NCBI GenBank assembly: GCA_003694775.1
Contig: RFJV01000349.1
Location: 1 to 7,380, forward strand
Direction of reading: 5' to 3'
DNA from: Chloroflexota bacterium
GTDB lineage: Bacteria > Chloroflexota > Anaerolineae > 4572-78 > J111
Length of the DNA stretch: 7,380 nt
The position numbers and the translations under genes were made by a program. Position 1 is the stretch's first letter; every line of letters begins with the position of its first letter. Below the pieces are notes generated by a model. That model did not search any database. It saw only the letters and a program-made list of their open reading frames with translations, and was not told the DNA's origin. Below are positions 4,943 through 7,380 of the stretch, piece by piece.

Positions 4943-7242
4943 CGGGTGCGCCGTCGCCGCCAGAGGAAGCAGGTGGACAGTCCAGCCGCCAGCACCACCC
5001 CGACCAGCGACAAAACAGCCCCCAAATAGAAACTCAAGGGCCGGTATACCAGGGTTACGGTATGCCGGCCTTCTGTTATTTCCAGGCCAGACAGAATACC
5101 GTTGACCGGCACCAGCCGGGCCGGTTCGCCGTCGACTTCGGCCTGCCAGCCGGGATAGTACACCTGGCTGACCACCAACAGCCGCCGCCCCTCCGCCTGC
5201 ACGGTCAGCGTCAGTTGGGTGGGGCTGGTTTGTTCGACCTGCACCTGCGCCGGCGCGGCGGCAGAGAGCGGAGCAGAGAGCGGGGCAAATACCGCGGCCG
5301 TCGTCCGCAGGTCAAAATCATCCGCGGCCAGACGGTCCAGCATCTGGGCCCGGTCCGGCAGAACCTCCACCCGCCCAACAGTCCAGGCCCGCGGGAACGG
5401 GTCGCCCATTTCGTACACCCGCAGGTCTCCCTCGGCGAAGACGGGGGTCAGGCCGGGGCCGGAAATGTCCCGCCGGTCCACCACGTAGCGCACGTTCATC
5501 AACTGCCACAGCCGCCACGAGGGCAGGCGGGTAAAAAACTCCTCCGTGGCCGCCAGATGCAGAGGGGTGTTGCCGGTCAGGTCGGGCAGGGCAAACACCG
5601 CCGCGGCACTGTGCCCGCCGGGCAGAAAGCCCCCGCTGGCAATGCGCCCGGTGGGGAGATTGGCTTGCAAAAATTGAACAACCGCGTTTGGGGTAAACGG
5701 CGGCGGACCGTCCGGCTTCTCCAGGTTGAACTGCCAGTTCACCGTAAACAGGTTGAACGCCAGCCAGAAGGCCAGCAAAGCCACCATCCAGGGCCGGCGG
5801 TGATACCGGCGGGCGCGGGGGGTCAGCCAGAGCCACACCCCGGCCAGCATCAGCAGGCCGAACAGGTGGTGGCGCAGAACGCCGTAGAACAGGTTGACCT
5901 CGTCTCCGCGGGCGGTAGAAAGCGTGGCCCCGTAAATATAGAATGCCGACAGCCCAAAAGCGGCCACGGCGACCTGCCCCAGCCGGCGGAAAAAGGCGCG
6001 GTAGCGGGTGCGTCCGCCGCGGGACGGCGGCGCGGTCACGGCCAGTACGCCGAAGGCCGCCAGCACAGCCAGGCTGAAGCTGTAAACCAGAAAGGCCCGC
6101 TCCTGCTGGCGCACCGAGGCAAAGCCGGGAGCCAGCAGGTAGAACAGCGGGTAGAGAAAGGTTCGTCCCCCAAAGGCCAGCAGAAGACTGACCAGCCCCG
6201 CGCCGGCCCAGAACACCACCGGGCGGCGCGGGCGGAACAGCGCCAGCCCGGCCGCGGCCAGCACCAGTCCCACAATACCCACATATTCGGGCGAGCCGCC
6301 AAAGTAGCCGGGATAGAGCACGGAAATCAGTTCGTTCAGGGGCAGGCCGCGCGACACCGCCGGGTAGGAAAGCTCGGCCCGGACCGAGTGGCGAATGAAC
6401 TCCAGGGTGGGCAGAAGCTGGGCCGCGGCCAGCAGTGTCCCCAGGCCAACCGCGGTCAGCCAGGGCAGCAGCCCCAAAGCGACCCGCTTCCACGGTGATG
6501 CGGCGGAAGGGGAAGATACGGCCAGAAACAGGCTGTAGGCCAGGGACAGATAGAAGATATAGAGCACGGTCTGGGGGTGTCCGGCCAGAATCGCCAGGGC
6601 AAAGGCGAGGGCGGGCAAAAGGGATGAAGGATGAGGGCTGAAGGATGAGAATTGAAGGCGCTGATGCGCTACAGTCAGCCCCCATAAAACCCACGGCAGC
6701 CAGGCGCTGACTTCCAGGATAGTGACCTGCTGGACGGGGAAGCCGGTCAGGTAGCCGGCGTAGGTGAAGGTCAGCGAGGCGATAACCGCGGCAAAGCGGC
6801 TCTGCCGCGGGCCGGCAAAGCGGGCAGAGGCGCGGCGAACGAACAGGTAAGTGCCCATCGCGGCGATGGAGAAGTGGAGGATGACCTGCCATTCCAGCGC
6901 GGTCAGGGGGAAGCCAATCTCCCGGCCCAGCAGAGGCCCGCCCCACCCCAGCAGAAGGGCCTGGAGAACGTGCGGCGGGTAGAGCGCGCCGGACTGGATG
7001 TCGGCCAGAGCCGGCTGGCCGCCGTAGAGGTAAGGGTTCCAGAGAGGGACACGTCCCTGCACCCACTCGCGGGCGGCAAAAGCCCGCAGGGGGAAGTACT
7101 GCTCCGTAAAATCGCCGGCGGCAATGTGCAGTCGGTCGGCGGGGTTGGGGGTCACCAGCCGCCAGAAGAAGAGAAACGGCAGAAGCGCGAGAAGGAACAG
7201 AATCAGGATTTCGGAACGATAGCGCTGAAAAGCAGGTTTCAT
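4939..7242 (-). CDS. YfhO-family polytopic membrane protein (GT-C-like)
   Basis: A 767-residue inner-membrane protein of the YfhO family, whose Bacillus and Listeria members take part in glycosylating cell-surface polymers. Here the acceptor and sugar donor are unknown. Segment 11-30 is membrane-spanning. The following loop carries AAGDFTEQYFPLRAF (41-55) and VPLWNPYLYGGQPALADI (65-82), the most typical family stretch. About eleven further hydrophobic segments lie between 118 and 502, with AGHPQTVLYI at 220-229. A large soluble domain (about 505-735) ends in the typical YYPGWQAEVDGEPARLVPVN (695-714), then a last membrane segment (737-757) and a basic tail WRRRRTR. ATG at 7240-7242 is chosen because it is nine bases after the upstream stop and begins a basic N-terminus before the first membrane segment. 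Shine-Dalgarno is poor, so translational coupling is likely. A 7-base repeat tract lies within it, coding for residues 196-207. Confidence 0.88.
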   Translation of the reverse strand: MKPAFQRYRSEILILFLLALLPFLFFWRLVTPNPADRLHIAAGDFTEQYFPLRAFAAREWVQGRVPLWNPYLYGGQPALADIQSGALYPPHVLQALLLGWGGPLLGREIGFPLTALEWQVILHFSIAAMGTYLFVRRASARFAGPRQSRFAAVIASLTFTYAGYLTGFPVQQVTILEVSAWLPWVLWGLTVAHQRLQFSSFSPHPSSLLPALAFALAILAGHPQTVLYIFYLSLAYSLFLAVSSPSAASPWKRVALGLLPWLTAVGLGTLLAAAQLLPTLEFIRHSVRAELSYPAVSRGLPLNELISVLYPGYFGGSPEYVGIVGLVLAAAGLALFRPRRPVVFWAGAGLVSLLLAFGGRTFLYPLFYLLAPGFASVRQQERAFLVYSFSLAVLAAFGVLAVTAPPSRGGRTRYRAFFRRLGQVAVAAFGLSAFYIYGATLSTARGDEVNLFYGVLRHHLFGLLMLAGVWLWLTPRARRYHRRPWMVALLAFWLAFNLFTVNWQFNLEKPDGPPPFTPNAVVQFLQANLPTGRIASGGFLPGGHSAAAVFALPDLTGNTPLHLAATEEFFTRLPSWRLWQLMNVRYVVDRRDISGPGLTPVFAEGDLRVYEMGDPFPRAWTVGRVEVLPDRAQMLDRLAADDFDLRTTAAVFAPLSAPLSAAAPAQVQVEQTSPTQLTLTVQAEGRRLLVVSQVYYPGWQAEVDGEPARLVPVNGILSGLEITEGRHTVTLVYRPLSFYLGAVLSLVGVVLAAGLSTCFLWRRRRTR
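5261..5284 (-). repeat. 12-base tandem duplication inside the YfhO-family gene
   Basis: Plus-strand GCAGAGAGCGGA (5261-5272) is followed directly by GCAGAGAGCGGG (5273-5284), 11 of 12 identical. It encodes a repeated four-residue unit in FAPLSAPLSAAAP (652-664), a linker in the soluble domain. The frame is kept. Confidence 0.7.
6622..6656. repeat. Heptanucleotide repeat tract inside the YfhO-family coding sequence
   Basis: Five successive 7-base units on the plus strand: GGATGAA, GGATGAG, GGCTGAA, GGATGAG, AATTGAA. The gene reads through it on the minus strand as the Ser/Phe/Pro-rich stretch LQFSSFSPHPSS (196-207), between membrane segments ending near 193 and beginning near 209. That loop is where an insertion would be tolerated. 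Period 7 is out of step with codons, so the pattern is a property of the DNA and not of the protein. The frame remains open on both sides. Confidence 0.75.
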
Positions 7243-7251
7243 GTCTCAGGC

Positions 7252-7380
7252 TTATTTCAACTCCAGCTCTCTCAACCGGACACTGTTATCGGCGGAACCG
7301 GGGACGGCCAACCGCTGGCCGGTCGCCAGTTCATACAGCCCGACCACCACCTCATACCGGCCCGGCGGCAGGTCGTCCGG
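7252..7380 (-). CDS. C-terminal end of an unidentified protein, start outside the window
   Basis: Hand translation of the minus strand gives 42 residues and TAA (7252-7254), running in from the right edge. It starts PDDLPPGRYEVVVGLYELAT and ends VRLRELELK. The pattern, a Pro-Gly turn, two beta strands, a 'GLYELATGQRL' turn and a final strand, is a small beta-sandwich end. I have seen this kind of tail on large polytopic glycosyltransferase-like proteins of Chloroflexota, but too little is visible to name the protein. It ends nine bases before the YfhO-family start on the same strand, so the two are probably one operon, and a related cell-surface sugar role would fit. Confidence 0.7.
   Translation of the reverse strand, partial: PDDLPPGRYEVVVGLYELATGQRLAVPGSADNSVRLRELELK

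Noticed and set aside
5062..6498. 478-codon open frame on the plus strand opposite the YfhO-family gene
   Set aside because: Composition is Gln/Gly/Arg-rich with no domain, no ribosome binding site, and it is fully antisense to a clear membrane-protein gene. It is a GC-rich shadow frame.
5318..7066. 582-codon open frame on the minus strand in another frame of the YfhO-family gene
   Set aside because: Arg/Pro/Gly/Ala-rich shadow translation lacking the family motifs, which are all in the 4939-7242 frame.

Overview
The window is a GC-rich bacterial chromosomal segment. It most resembles Chloroflexota, probably Anaerolineae. That is an inference from style, not a marker gene: a long Thr-Pro surface linker, a SurA-N lipoprotein with no isomerase domain, a YfhO-type membrane protein, and short-period repeat tracts both between genes and inside one. 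There is no rRNA, tRNA, transposase, integrase or CRISPR array.

Left part (1-1054): a GNAT acetyltransferase gene runs leftward out of the window. It has a near-consensus sigma70-type promoter. A repeat-filled spacer follows, then a second good promoter firing rightward, so the locus is divergent. Middle part (1055-4064): three rightward genes all encode exported or membrane-anchored proteins. They are a lipoprotein with a SurA-like N-domain but no parvulin domain, a single-pass membrane protein with a TPR-like region and helical C-terminal part, and a membrane-anchored protein with a Thr-Pro stalk carrying a small four-cysteine domain. They look like an uncharacterised cell-envelope group, possibly chaperone, scaffold and displayed protein, but no function can be assigned. 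A cluster of three palindromes (4068-4158) separates them from a single-domain KaiC/RAD55-like ATPase (4187-4942).

Right part (4939-7380): a leftward pair encodes the tail of an unidentified protein and a 767-residue YfhO-family polytopic membrane protein, nine bases apart and probably co-transcribed. The YfhO gene meets the ATPase gene head-on, and the two stop codons share the bases TTAA.

I see no convincing complete new system such as a defence island or biosynthetic cluster. The points most worth a second look are the heptamer/octamer repeat tracts (one inside the YfhO coding sequence), the palindrome cluster, the inverted repeat that includes the start of the TPR-like gene, and the three-gene envelope group.
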